From contig OZ245874.1 in NCBI GenBank assembly GCA_965229335.1, positions 806,001-870,000 of the forward strand: a DNA stretch of 64,000 bases, read 5' to 3'. Every line of letters starts with the position of its first letter. Positions within the stretch are counted from its first letter, which is position 1. The translations under genes were made by a program, and so were the position numbers. Below the pieces are notes generated by a model that saw only the letters and a program-made list of their open reading frames with translations, searched no databases and had not been told where the DNA came from. This DNA comes from JAFKFH01 sp017307375. GTDB lineage: Bacteria; Pseudomonadota; Alphaproteobacteria; Ferrovibrionales; Ferrovibrionaceae. Shown piece after piece: positions 42,367 to 49,792 of the stretch.

Positions 42367-42876
42367 TTACGCCGCCTTGTTGGCGATGACGTCCCAGCCG
42401 GCCTGGACGTTGCCGCCCATCGCGCCGTCGGTCTTCTGGGGGGCGTAGGTGAACTTGATGGTCTTGTAGCTGATCGAGACCTTCTCGAGCGGGACGTTGT
42501 TCTTCGTCGGGTCGTCCTGCTCGTCGCCGGGCACGAAGGTCTCGAGCCGGGCGACCATCGCCTCGCCCAGTTCGATCGTCATGTACTTCTCGGGCTTGCC
42601 GCCCGACTGGCGCAGGAAGTGCAGCTTGACGTCGCCCAGGCTCGAGTCGGCCTTGCACAGGCTCTCGAACAGCTTCGGGGTCGACTTGTCGACGGCCTTG
42701 ATCACGGTCACCGGCTTGTGGACGGCGACGCCGGCGGTACGGCCGCCCTTGGTGCGGTCATAGGTGATCGGCACTTCCGCGCAGTACTGGGCGGCGATGC
42801 ACGCGATCTTGTTCTCGAAGCCGGTCTCGGTGGCTTCGCCTTCGTGCTTGCAGTCCATGATGATGAGGTCGGCCAT
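42367..42876 (-). CDS. hcp: Hcp family type VI secretion tube protein, orphan
   Basis: Protein of 169 residues with Hcp-fold features: a short N-terminal strand region, ITYDRTKGGRTAGVAVHKPVTVIKAVDKSTPKLFESLCKADSSLGDVKLHFLRQSGGKPEKYMTIEL, and KVSISYKTIKFTYAPQKTDGAMGG near the C-terminus. Hcp forms the stacked hexameric tube of type VI secretion systems and can carry effectors. AAGGAAA precedes the ATG. No tss/vgr/clpV gene is near, so it is either an orphan tube protein used with a system elsewhere or a domesticated Hcp-like protein. It is monocistronic, with a hairpin downstream. Confidence 0.88.
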   Translation of the reverse strand: MADLIIMDCKHEGEATETGFENKIACIAAQYCAEVPITYDRTKGGRTAGVAVHKPVTVIKAVDKSTPKLFESLCKADSSLGDVKLHFLRQSGGKPEKYMTIELGEAMVARLETFVPGDEQDDPTKNNVPLEKVSISYKTIKFTYAPQKTDGAMGGNVQAGWDVIANKAA

Positions 42877-42981
42877 GACACGGTTTCCTTTGAGATGATC
42901 TTGTTCGGGGCTTCGTCGTTTGCCTTGAAGCGACTATGCCCCGATCCGCCCCCGTCCGCTGTGACCGGCGTCAAGACTTCG

Positions 42982-44004
42982 TCAGCCGTTCCTGAATACC
43001 GACGCGTAGCCCGACATCGCCGGCACGCCGCCGAGATGGACGTAGAGCACGCGCGAGCCCGCGGGGAAAAAACCCTTGCCCACCAGATCGATCAGCGCCT
43101 GCATCGATTTGCCTTCGTAGACCGGGTCGGTCAGCATGCCTTCGGCCCGCGCGCAGAGCCGGATGGCGGCGAGGGTTTCCGGGGCAGGCCGGCCATAGGC
43201 CGGATAGGCGTAATCCTCGTTCAGCACGACATCGGCATCGGTCAGGGCGCGGCCGACGCCGATCATCCCGGCGGTTCGCTCGGCGATCTTGCGCACCATG
43301 GCACGGGTGTCGGCCGGGCGGGCGGTGATGTCGATGCCGATGACGCGCTCGGCACGGCCCTCCGCGGCGAAGCCGGCGACCATGCCGCCCTGCGTCGAGC
43401 CGGAGCCCGAGGCGGTGACGATATAGTCGAAGCGGAAGCCCAGCACCGTTTCCTGGGCGCGCAGCTCGTCGGCGAAGGCGGCGTAGCCGAGGCCGCCCAG
43501 CGGGTGGTCGGAGGCACCGGCAGGAATTGCGTAAGGCTTGCCGCCGTCGCGTGTCACCCGATCGACCACGCGGCTCCAGCTGTCCTTGATCGCGATCGAG
43601 AAATCCTCGGTCGAGAATTCGATGCCGGCGCCCATGATGCGGCTGAGCTGGATATTGCCGACACGGTCGTAGACCGCATCGGGCCAGTCGACCCAGCTGC
43701 CCTGGACCAGCACGCAGTTCAGGCCCAGTTTCGCCGCGACGGCCGCGACCTGGCGGGTGTGGTTGGACTGCACCCCGCCGATCGAAACCAGGGTGTCGCA
43801 GCCCTGGGCGAGGATGTCGGGCACCAGGTATTCGAGCTTGCGCAGCTTGTTGCCGCCGAAGGCGAGGCCGGAATTGCAATCCTCGCGCTTGGCCCAGATC
43901 TCGACCTTGCCGCCGAGATGGGCCGACAGCCGTTTCAGCGGTTCGACCGGCGTCGGTCCGAAGGTCAGCGGATAGCGTTCGTAACGGTCGAGCATCGTCT
44001 TCAT
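42982..44004 (-). CDS. acdS: 1-aminocyclopropane-1-carboxylate (ACC) deaminase
   Basis: PLP enzyme of 340 residues, the normal AcdS length. The N-terminus RYPLTFGPTPVEPLKRLSAHLGGKVEIWAKREDCNSGLAFGGNKLRKLEYL holds the PLP Lys in GGNK. Residues that separate ACC deaminase from D-cysteine desulfhydrase look to be of the deaminase type: Glu in CARAEGMLTDPVYEGKSM and Leu in YVHLGGVPAMSGY. The enzyme converts ACC, the ethylene precursor, to 2-oxobutyrate and ammonia, a trait of plant-associated bacteria. ATG 44004 overlaps the stop of the HpaB-like gene by 4 bp. D-cysteine desulfhydrase activity cannot be fully excluded by eye. Confidence 0.83.
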   Translation of the reverse strand: MKTMLDRYERYPLTFGPTPVEPLKRLSAHLGGKVEIWAKREDCNSGLAFGGNKLRKLEYLVPDILAQGCDTLVSIGGVQSNHTRQVAAVAAKLGLNCVLVQGSWVDWPDAVYDRVGNIQLSRIMGAGIEFSTEDFSIAIKDSWSRVVDRVTRDGGKPYAIPAGASDHPLGGLGYAAFADELRAQETVLGFRFDYIVTASGSGSTQGGMVAGFAAEGRAERVIGIDITARPADTRAMVRKIAERTAGMIGVGRALTDADVVLNEDYAYPAYGRPAPETLAAIRLCARAEGMLTDPVYEGKSMQALIDLVGKGFFPAGSRVLYVHLGGVPAMSGYASVFRNG

Positions 44005-45533
44005 TCCGCGGCAATGGTGGTGGCGGGCGGGGCGGGAACGTCGCAGCCGGTGACGCAGCAGCGCCCGGGCTGGTTGGAGACGCGGCGGCCATCGGCCAGC
44101 ACGCCGCGGTCGAGCAGGCGTTCGACCGTCTCGGCCTTCGAGGCGACCGGATAGTTCCGCCAGATCTCGCGCTTCATCGCTTCGGGCGAGCCGCCGCCGT
44201 GCAGCGAGATGATCGAATACCACCCGCCCTGGTTCGAGGCGGTGAGGTCCTCGACCAGCCGCGCGACCTCGAGCCTGCGCGCGGCCGGGATGTCGGCCCG
44301 TCCCGCCAGCACGGCCGACAGCGAGGCGGCGGTCTCGGGGTTGTGGTCCTCGTCCGGGCCGGGCAGCGCGACGATGAGGCCGCCGGAAACATAGTGGGCC
44401 AGCCTGTGCATGTCGTAGATCTGGGTGGCCAGCAGCAGCTTGCCGACATTGGCGAACACCGCATCCGGCATGATCGCGCCCGACCCGTCGGTCATGCCGT
44501 ACACCGAGGCGGCGACGCCGCAGGCGAAGAAACCCTCGACGATCTTGATCAGGTCGACCATCGCGTCGCGGATATGGCCATGGCGATCGGGATCAAGGCC
44601 GTTGGCCTCGATCATCAGCGCGCCGGCCCCGATCAGCAGGTCGCCGAAGCCGGCGCGCGCGCCGATGCAGGAATGGCGGTGATGGGTGGCGTAGGTGGTG
44701 GTGAGATAGCCACCCTCCTCATGCTCGCCGGCCAGGAAGATCCGGTCCCACGGCACGAAGACGTCGTCGAAGATGACGACGCCGGTCGACTGCCCGTAGC
44801 GGCCCGAGAATCTGGCGGCCGCTTCGCCGGGCCGTCCCGCGGGCCGGGCGACGATCGTCACCCCGTCGGCATCGACCGGCACGGCGCAGCAGATCGCGAA
44901 ATCCCGGTCGTCGGCCGTGTGGGTGCGGCAGGGCATCACCAGGAATTCGTGCATGTAGGGGGCGCCGGTGACGATCGCCTTGGTGCCGCGGATGACGAGG
45001 CCGTCCGGTCGCCGCGCGGCGATATGGACGTAGACGTCGCGGTTCTGCTGCAAACCGGGTTTCAGCGCGCGGTCGCCCTTGGCGTCGGTCATCGCGACGC
45101 CGAGCGTGAGGTCGCGGTCCTGCACCTCGTGGAGATAGGCGAGGAAGCGCTGGTGATAGTCGGTGCCGTGCGCCGCGTCGGTGCGGGCGGTGGCCTGGAA
45201 GATGCCGTTCAGCGCGTCGTGGGTCAGATAGCGCTGGGCGCAGCCGGATTCGGCGCAGAGCAGCCGCACGGCTTCAAGCTTGTAGAGCAGGTCGGTCGAC
45301 GTCTCGTTGATGTGCAGCATCCGGTTGACGATCCGGCCGGAGGTCGCCTGCCGTGCCGTCATCAGGGTGCGGTGCCGGTCGTTCAGCGCGAAGTCGTAGG
45401 TGACGCCGACCGCATTGATGCCGGGGGCCAGCAGCGGCTCGTCGGCGACGCTGTCGACCTGCGATCCGTTGACGAACACCCGGGGCCGATAGGCGCGCAG
45501 CGAGTCACGATACCCTTCAGCCGACATCAGCAT
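44001..45533 (-). CDS. HpaB/AbfD-family flavoprotein lacking the dehydratase Fe-S ligands
   Basis: Protein of 510 residues in the family of 4-hydroxyphenylacetate 3-monooxygenase (HpaB) and 4-hydroxybutyryl-CoA dehydratase (AbfD). Overall flow (GVAMTDAKGDRALKPGLQQNRDVYVHI; DGLVIRGTKAIVTGAPYMHEFLVMP; VFVPWDRIFLAGEH) resembles AbfD. By my alignment from memory, the AbfD cluster ligands Cys99/Cys103/Cys299 correspond to Cys98, Tyr102 and Ala292; only the His (His285) persists, and the catalytic Lys is Arg293. It therefore probably does not hold the [4Fe-4S] cluster and may be a reduced-flavin monooxygenase; no reductase gene (hpaC) is adjacent. The ATG at 45533 has GGAGG 7 bp upstream. It is coupled to acdS and divergent from a TetR gene. 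Confidence 0.75.
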   Translation of the reverse strand: MLMSAEGYRDSLRAYRPRVFVNGSQVDSVADEPLLAPGINAVGVTYDFALNDRHRTLMTARQATSGRIVNRMLHINETSTDLLYKLEAVRLLCAESGCAQRYLTHDALNGIFQATARTDAAHGTDYHQRFLAYLHEVQDRDLTLGVAMTDAKGDRALKPGLQQNRDVYVHIAARRPDGLVIRGTKAIVTGAPYMHEFLVMPCRTHTADDRDFAICCAVPVDADGVTIVARPAGRPGEAAARFSGRYGQSTGVVIFDDVFVPWDRIFLAGEHEEGGYLTTTYATHHRHSCIGARAGFGDLLIGAGALMIEANGLDPDRHGHIRDAMVDLIKIVEGFFACGVAASVYGMTDGSGAIMPDAVFANVGKLLLATQIYDMHRLAHYVSGGLIVALPGPDEDHNPETAASLSAVLAGRADIPAARRLEVARLVEDLTASNQGGWYSIISLHGGGSPEAMKREIWRNYPVASKAETVERLLDRGVLADGRRVSNQPGRCCVTGCDVPAPPATTIAAE

Positions 45534-45550
45534 GGCGTTCCTCCAGGTCT

Positions 45551-45578
45551 GCCGTTGTTTTATAGATAATCTAACGGC
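45551..45578. promoter_or_regulatory. Candidate TetR operator, hpaB-like/tetR divergent gap
   Basis: Inverted repeat GCCGTT (45551-45556) and AACGGC (45573-45578) encloses an AT-rich core containing AGATAATCT, inside the 102-bp gap between the leftward flavoprotein gene and the rightward TetR gene. Spacing and location fit a shared operator. Confidence 0.45.
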
Positions 45579-45635
45579 GTTCGAAAAATCGGTCAAGGGA
45601 TCGACGACGACAGTGGCACCGGTTAAGGTCCAGGC

Positions 45636-46301
45636 ATGACCGCGAACGATTCGTTGCGACGCCGGGCACCCGCATCCGCTCCGGCCAAACGCCGGCAGGC
45701 GGTGTCGCTGCTCAAGCGCTCGCTGATCCTCGATGCCGCCCGCGCGGTATTCGAGTCCGAGGGCCTGGAGGGGGCGAGCCTGCGGTCGATCGCCAAGGCG
45801 GCGGGGTACACACCGGCGGCCCTTTATTTCCATTTCCCGTCGAAGGAAGCGGTCTACGCGGCGTTGCTTGCCGATTCGCTCGACCGGCTGAAGGCGGCGA
45901 CCGAGGCTGCGGCCGCCGGCCATGACGACGCAGCGGGCGCGTTCCGCGCCGCCGGCCTGGCCTTTTTCACCTTCTATGCCGAAAATCCCGGCGATCTCGA
46001 CCTCGGCTTCTATCTGTTTCGCGGCGGCATGAAGCCCCATGGACTGGGTCGCGACTTCGATCCCGGGCTGAACGAGGCGCTGGCCGCGACGCTGGCGCCG
46101 CTCGGCCGCGCGGCGCGCCAGCTGGGTGCGGACGAGGCCGCGGGGGAACGGCTGGTCGCCGAATTTTTCGCCTATGCGGTCGGCGTTCTGCTGCTGGTCC
46201 ACACCCGCCGCATCCGCATGTTCGGCCAGGATCCGCGGGCAATGATCGAACGCCACCTCGATCTCGCCGTGTCGGGGGTGCGACGGGTAGCCCTGGGCTA
46301 G
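45636..46301 (+). CDS. TetR family regulator, divergent from hpaB-like/acdS
   Basis: Regulator of 221 residues. A basic N-terminal tail is followed by the HTH (about 28-75; LILDAARAVFESEGLEGASLRSIAKAAGYTPAALYFHFPSKEAVYAALLA) and a helical ligand domain. It probably represses the divergent flavoprotein-acdS operon through the palindromic gap. Many acdS genes are instead controlled by an Lrp-type AcdR, so this arrangement is unusual. Confidence 0.87.
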   Translation: MTANDSLRRRAPASAPAKRRQAVSLLKRSLILDAARAVFESEGLEGASLRSIAKAAGYTPAALYFHFPSKEAVYAALLADSLDRLKAATEAAAAGHDDAAGAFRAAGLAFFTFYAENPGDLDLGFYLFRGGMKPHGLGRDFDPGLNEALAATLAPLGRAARQLGADEAAGERLVAEFFAYAVGVLLLVHTRRIRMFGQDPRAMIERHLDLAVSGVRRVALG

Positions 46302-46359
46302 CTGCGCGTGATACGGTCCTGCCCCGAATCCGTGGCAAGCCGGGGGGCTGGAGCGATCG

Positions 46360-48843
46360 ATGGGGGACCATCGCGCCTATGACGAGATGGTGGCTGGCAA
46401 TGGCCAGTTGCGTCCGCATTGGCATGGGCTGCTCGGCACGCTGAGCGGCCTGCCCGATGGCGGCCTGGCCGAGCGCGCGCTGCGCGCCCGCGCCCAAGTG
46501 GCCGAAACCGACGAAATCCTGACGATTTTTGGCCATAACCAGCCCGGCGGTTGGACGCTCGACCCGGTTCCGCTGATCCTGCCGGAAGCGGAATGGGAGG
46601 ATCTGGCCCGCGGCTTGGCCCAGCGCGCCCGGCTGCTCGACCGTATCCTCGCCGATGTCTACGGCCCGCAGGTGCTGATCGCCGAACGGCTGCTGCCGCC
46701 CTATCTCGTCTACGGCAATCCCCATTTCCTGCGGCCCTGCCGCCGCGTCGGCGCCGCCGCGCCCGGACCGCACCTGCCGTTCTATGCCGCCGATCTGATG
46801 CGCGGGCCCGACGGCACCTGGAGGGTGATCGCCGATCGCACCCAGGCGCCCGCGGGCGTGGGCTATGCCTTGCGCAACCGCCGCGTGCTGGCCCGCACCC
46901 TGCCCGAGGCGTTCCGGGCCACGCCGGTCAAGCGGCTCGGCGCCTTCACCGACCTGTTCCTGGCCAGTCTGCAGGCCCTGGCGCCCTGGGGCGGGCCGAC
47001 GCCGCGCGTCGTCGTGCTGACCCCCGGCCCCTACAACCCGGCCTATTTCGAGCATGTCTATCTCGCCCGCGAACTCGGCCTGACCCTGGTGCAGGGTGCC
47101 GACCTGACGGTGCGCGACGATGTCGTGTTCCTGAAGACGCTGGATGGCCTGCGCCGGGTCGACGTGATCTATCGCCGGGTCGACGGCGCCTATTGCGATC
47201 CGCTGGAACTGCGCGACGATTCCGCCCTCGGCATCACCGGCCTGCTGCAGGCGCAGCGTGCCGGCAACGTCGCCGTCGTCAACGATCCCGGGGCGGCGCT
47301 GGTCGAGACGCCGGCGCTGCTGCCGTTCCTGCCCGGCCTGGCCGAACGGCTGCTGGGCGAGGAACTGGAACTGCCGGCCGTCACCGCCTGGTGGTGCGGC
47401 CAGCATTCGGCGCGCGAGGCGATCGCGCCGACCCCCGACGATCATGTCCTGGTCCCGACCTTTGCCAGCGCCGGCGGCGCCAACGACCCGGCTGCCCTGG
47501 CTGCGACGCTCAAGGCCCGGCCGGAGGAAATCGTCGCCCTGGCCCGGCTCGATCCCGGCGTGGTGCCGACGGTCGAGGGCAACAAGCTGCAGCCCAAGCC
47601 CTATGTGCTGCGGATGGTGCTGGTCTGGCACGAGGGCGAATGGGTGGCGATGCCCGGCGGCGTCGCCCGTGTCGTCGACGAAGCGGCCCTCTACGCTGCC
47701 CATGGCAGCGGCATGCAGCATGGCGGCGTCGCCAAGGATGTCTGGGTGCTGACCCGCGAGGAGCGCGACGTCTTCATCCCCGCCGCGGCGACCGTCGGCA
47801 TGGCGATCCAGCGCGGCGTTGCCGGCGAACTGCCCAGCCGCGTGGCCGACGACCTGTTCTGGTTCGGCCGCTATGCCGAGCGGATCGATGCCGGCGCACG
47901 GCTGTTCCGCGCGGCGCTGACCCGGCTGGCCGGCGGCGGCGTCGGCCCGCGCGATGCCGCCGAGCTGGCGACGCTGGGCAAGGCGCTGGTCGCGGGCGGC
48001 TGGGTCGCCGGCTCGGCCCTCGGCGGTCCGCCCGACGGCGCGCTGTTCGCGCAGAGCCTGACCCACGGCGCCTCGAACGGCCGGGTGATGCGCGACTGCC
48101 TCGATGCGTTGCGCCGTCTGGCCTTCGCCATCCGCGACCGCCTGTCGGTCGACATGTGGCACAACCTGAACCATCTGATGATCGAGGTGCGCCGCACCCT
48201 GTCGCTGGCCGGGCGTGACATCGACCGGGTGCTGGGTGCCCTCGACGAACTGATCCGTGCGATTGCCGCCCTGTCGGGCATGGCCGCCGACAACATGACC
48301 CGTGGCGCCGGCTGGCGCTTCCTCGAGGTCGGGCGGCGGATCGAGCGGGCGCATGCCACCACCCGCACCCTGTCGGCGGTGCTGAAGATGCCGGCCCGGC
48401 AATACGAGATCGGCCTGCGGCTCGCCCTCGAACTGTGCGATTCCACCATCACCTATCGCACGCGCTATCCGTCGGCCCCGCGCCCCGCCCCGGCGGTCGA
48501 CCTGATCCTCGCCGATCCGATGAATCCGCGCTCGCTGATCTTCCAGCTGGACCAACTGCGCGAGCATATCGACAAGCTGACCGCGACCAGCGGCGGGCAG
48601 CGTTTCGCCGAGCAGACCCTGGCCCGCAAGCTGGTCGCCGAGATCGAGGTCTTCGACGTGATGAGCCTCGAACCGTCGGGCACCGCGCCGGATCTGAGCC
48701 CGCTGTTCGCGCTGCTCGATCGGGTGGGCCAGGACGTGCTGTCGCTGTCGGACCTGATCACGCGCAGCTTCTTCTCGCATGTGGCGCTGCCCCATGCGGT
48801 GGGCGTGGCGCCGCGCCGCGCGCTGGCGGCGTCGGCGGAGTAG
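46360..48843 (+). CDS. Circularly permuted ATP-grasp/alpha-E domain fusion protein
   Basis: Protein of 827 residues fusing two families often encoded separately (COG2308 and COG2307). The N-terminal circularly permuted ATP-grasp domain is at about 50-480 (LDPVPLILPEAEWEDLARGLAQRARLLDRILADVYG; GPHLPFYAADLMRGPDGTWRVIADRTQAPAGVGYALRNR; DVIYRRVDGAYCDPLELR). The alpha-helical alpha-E domain is at about 490-820 (RVADDLFWFGRYAERIDAGARLFRAAL; CDSTITYRTRYPS; RSLIFQLDQLREHI). ATP-grasp proteins ligate carboxylates to amines; the alpha-E role is unknown. Genes of this type cluster with transglutaminases and often the proteasome-like Anbu peptidase. It is the first gene of a three-gene operon; the next starts 4 bp after its stop. 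Confidence 0.88.
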   Translation: MGDHRAYDEMVAGNGQLRPHWHGLLGTLSGLPDGGLAERALRARAQVAETDEILTIFGHNQPGGWTLDPVPLILPEAEWEDLARGLAQRARLLDRILADVYGPQVLIAERLLPPYLVYGNPHFLRPCRRVGAAAPGPHLPFYAADLMRGPDGTWRVIADRTQAPAGVGYALRNRRVLARTLPEAFRATPVKRLGAFTDLFLASLQALAPWGGPTPRVVVLTPGPYNPAYFEHVYLARELGLTLVQGADLTVRDDVVFLKTLDGLRRVDVIYRRVDGAYCDPLELRDDSALGITGLLQAQRAGNVAVVNDPGAALVETPALLPFLPGLAERLLGEELELPAVTAWWCGQHSAREAIAPTPDDHVLVPTFASAGGANDPAALAATLKARPEEIVALARLDPGVVPTVEGNKLQPKPYVLRMVLVWHEGEWVAMPGGVARVVDEAALYAAHGSGMQHGGVAKDVWVLTREERDVFIPAAATVGMAIQRGVAGELPSRVADDLFWFGRYAERIDAGARLFRAALTRLAGGGVGPRDAAELATLGKALVAGGWVAGSALGGPPDGALFAQSLTHGASNGRVMRDCLDALRRLAFAIRDRLSVDMWHNLNHLMIEVRRTLSLAGRDIDRVLGALDELIRAIAALSGMAADNMTRGAGWRFLEVGRRIERAHATTRTLSAVLKMPARQYEIGLRLALELCDSTITYRTRYPSAPRPAPAVDLILADPMNPRSLIFQLDQLREHIDKLTATSGGQRFAEQTLARKLVAEIEVFDVMSLEPSGTAPDLSPLFALLDRVGQDVLSLSDLITRSFFSHVALPHAVGVAPRRALAASAE

Positions 48844-48847
48844 GGCG

Positions 48848-49747
48848 ATGCGCTACCACGTGCTGCACCTGACCCGTTACGCCTATTCGATGCCGGTCGA
48901 TCTCGGCAGCCATGTCGCCCGGCTGACCCCGCTCGAGCGCACCGGCCAGGATGTCGTCGATGCCAGCCTGACCTTCTCGCCGAGGCCGAGCCACCTGACG
49001 CGCGGCCGCGACCATTTCGGCAACGAAGTGCACTACGCCGCGATCGAACAGCCGCACGACCTGCTCGAGGTCACGCTCGATGCGACCGTGGTGGTCAATC
49101 GCGCCGTGCCGGCCGATGACGGCCCGGCCTGGGAAACGGTGCGCGACGGCCTGCGCGACGACGGTTTCCCCGCCCATCCGGAGGCGGTCGAATTCGTGCT
49201 GGATTCGAGCCTTGCCCCGGTCGTCGCCCAGGCGACGGCCTATGCCCGGGTCAGCTTCACCCCCGGCCGGCCGATCCTCGAAGCGGCGCGCGAGCTGACC
49301 TCGCGCATCCGCCGCGAATTCAAGTATGTCCCGGGGGTCACTACCGTCACCACCGCGGTCGAGGAAATCCTGGCCGGGCGCAAGGGCGTCTGCCAGGACT
49401 TCGCCCATCTGCAGATTTCGGCGCTGCGTGGCCTCGGCCTCGCCGCGGGCTACGTCTCGGGCTATCTGCGCACCGAGGCGCCGGCTGGCCAGCCGAAGCT
49501 GCGCGGATCGGACGCCAGCCATGCCTGGGTGACGCTGTGGTGCGGCCCGGGTCTCGGCTGGGTCGAACTCGACCCGACCAACGACCTCGTGGTCGGCAAC
49601 GACCATATCGCCCTGGCCCAGGGCCGCGATTTTGCCGATGTCAGCCCGCTGCGTGGCGTCATTCTCGGTGGCGGCGCCCACACGGTCGAGGTCGAAGTGA
49701 CGGTTACGCCGCTCGACGACGAGGAAGCGACTTCGCACCTGCAATAA
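48848..49747 (+). CDS. Transglutaminase-like cysteine protease family protein
   Basis: Protein of 299 residues. The N-terminal beta-rich domain (YHVLHLTRYAYSMPVDLGSHVARLTP) is followed by a transglutaminase core with Cys in GRKGVCQDFAHLQISALRGLGLAAGYVSGYL, His in ASHAWVTLWCGPGLGW and Asp in LDPTNDLVVGNDHI, a complete triad. Bacterial proteins of this kind more often act as peptidases or amidases than as crosslinkers. ATG 48848 is used; an upstream extension is antisense-like. It is the second gene of the ATP-grasp/transglutaminase operon, probably acting on the same peptide or amide product as its neighbours. Confidence 0.88.
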   Translation: MRYHVLHLTRYAYSMPVDLGSHVARLTPLERTGQDVVDASLTFSPRPSHLTRGRDHFGNEVHYAAIEQPHDLLEVTLDATVVVNRAVPADDGPAWETVRDGLRDDGFPAHPEAVEFVLDSSLAPVVAQATAYARVSFTPGRPILEAARELTSRIRREFKYVPGVTTVTTAVEEILAGRKGVCQDFAHLQISALRGLGLAAGYVSGYLRTEAPAGQPKLRGSDASHAWVTLWCGPGLGWVELDPTNDLVVGNDHIALAQGRDFADVSPLRGVILGGGAHTVEVEVTVTPLDDEEATSHLQ

Positions 49748-49792
49748 GCGGTGTTAGGCTCGGCCCCATAAGATCAACGGGGGCAGGCTTTA

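Noticed and set aside
41605..44154. Rightward open frame of about 850 codons
   Set aside because: Antisense to corA, hcp and acdS, crossing their intergenic gaps; no domain visible.
44001..45533. Calling the flavoprotein a 4-hydroxybutyryl-CoA dehydratase
   Set aside because: Overall similarity tempted this, but two of the three cluster cysteines and the catalytic Lys appear to be replaced, so the broader HpaB/AbfD family name is safer.
45967..48795. Leftward open frame of about 940 codons
   Set aside because: Antisense to the TetR and ATP-grasp/alpha-E genes; the rightward frames carry the conserved motifs.
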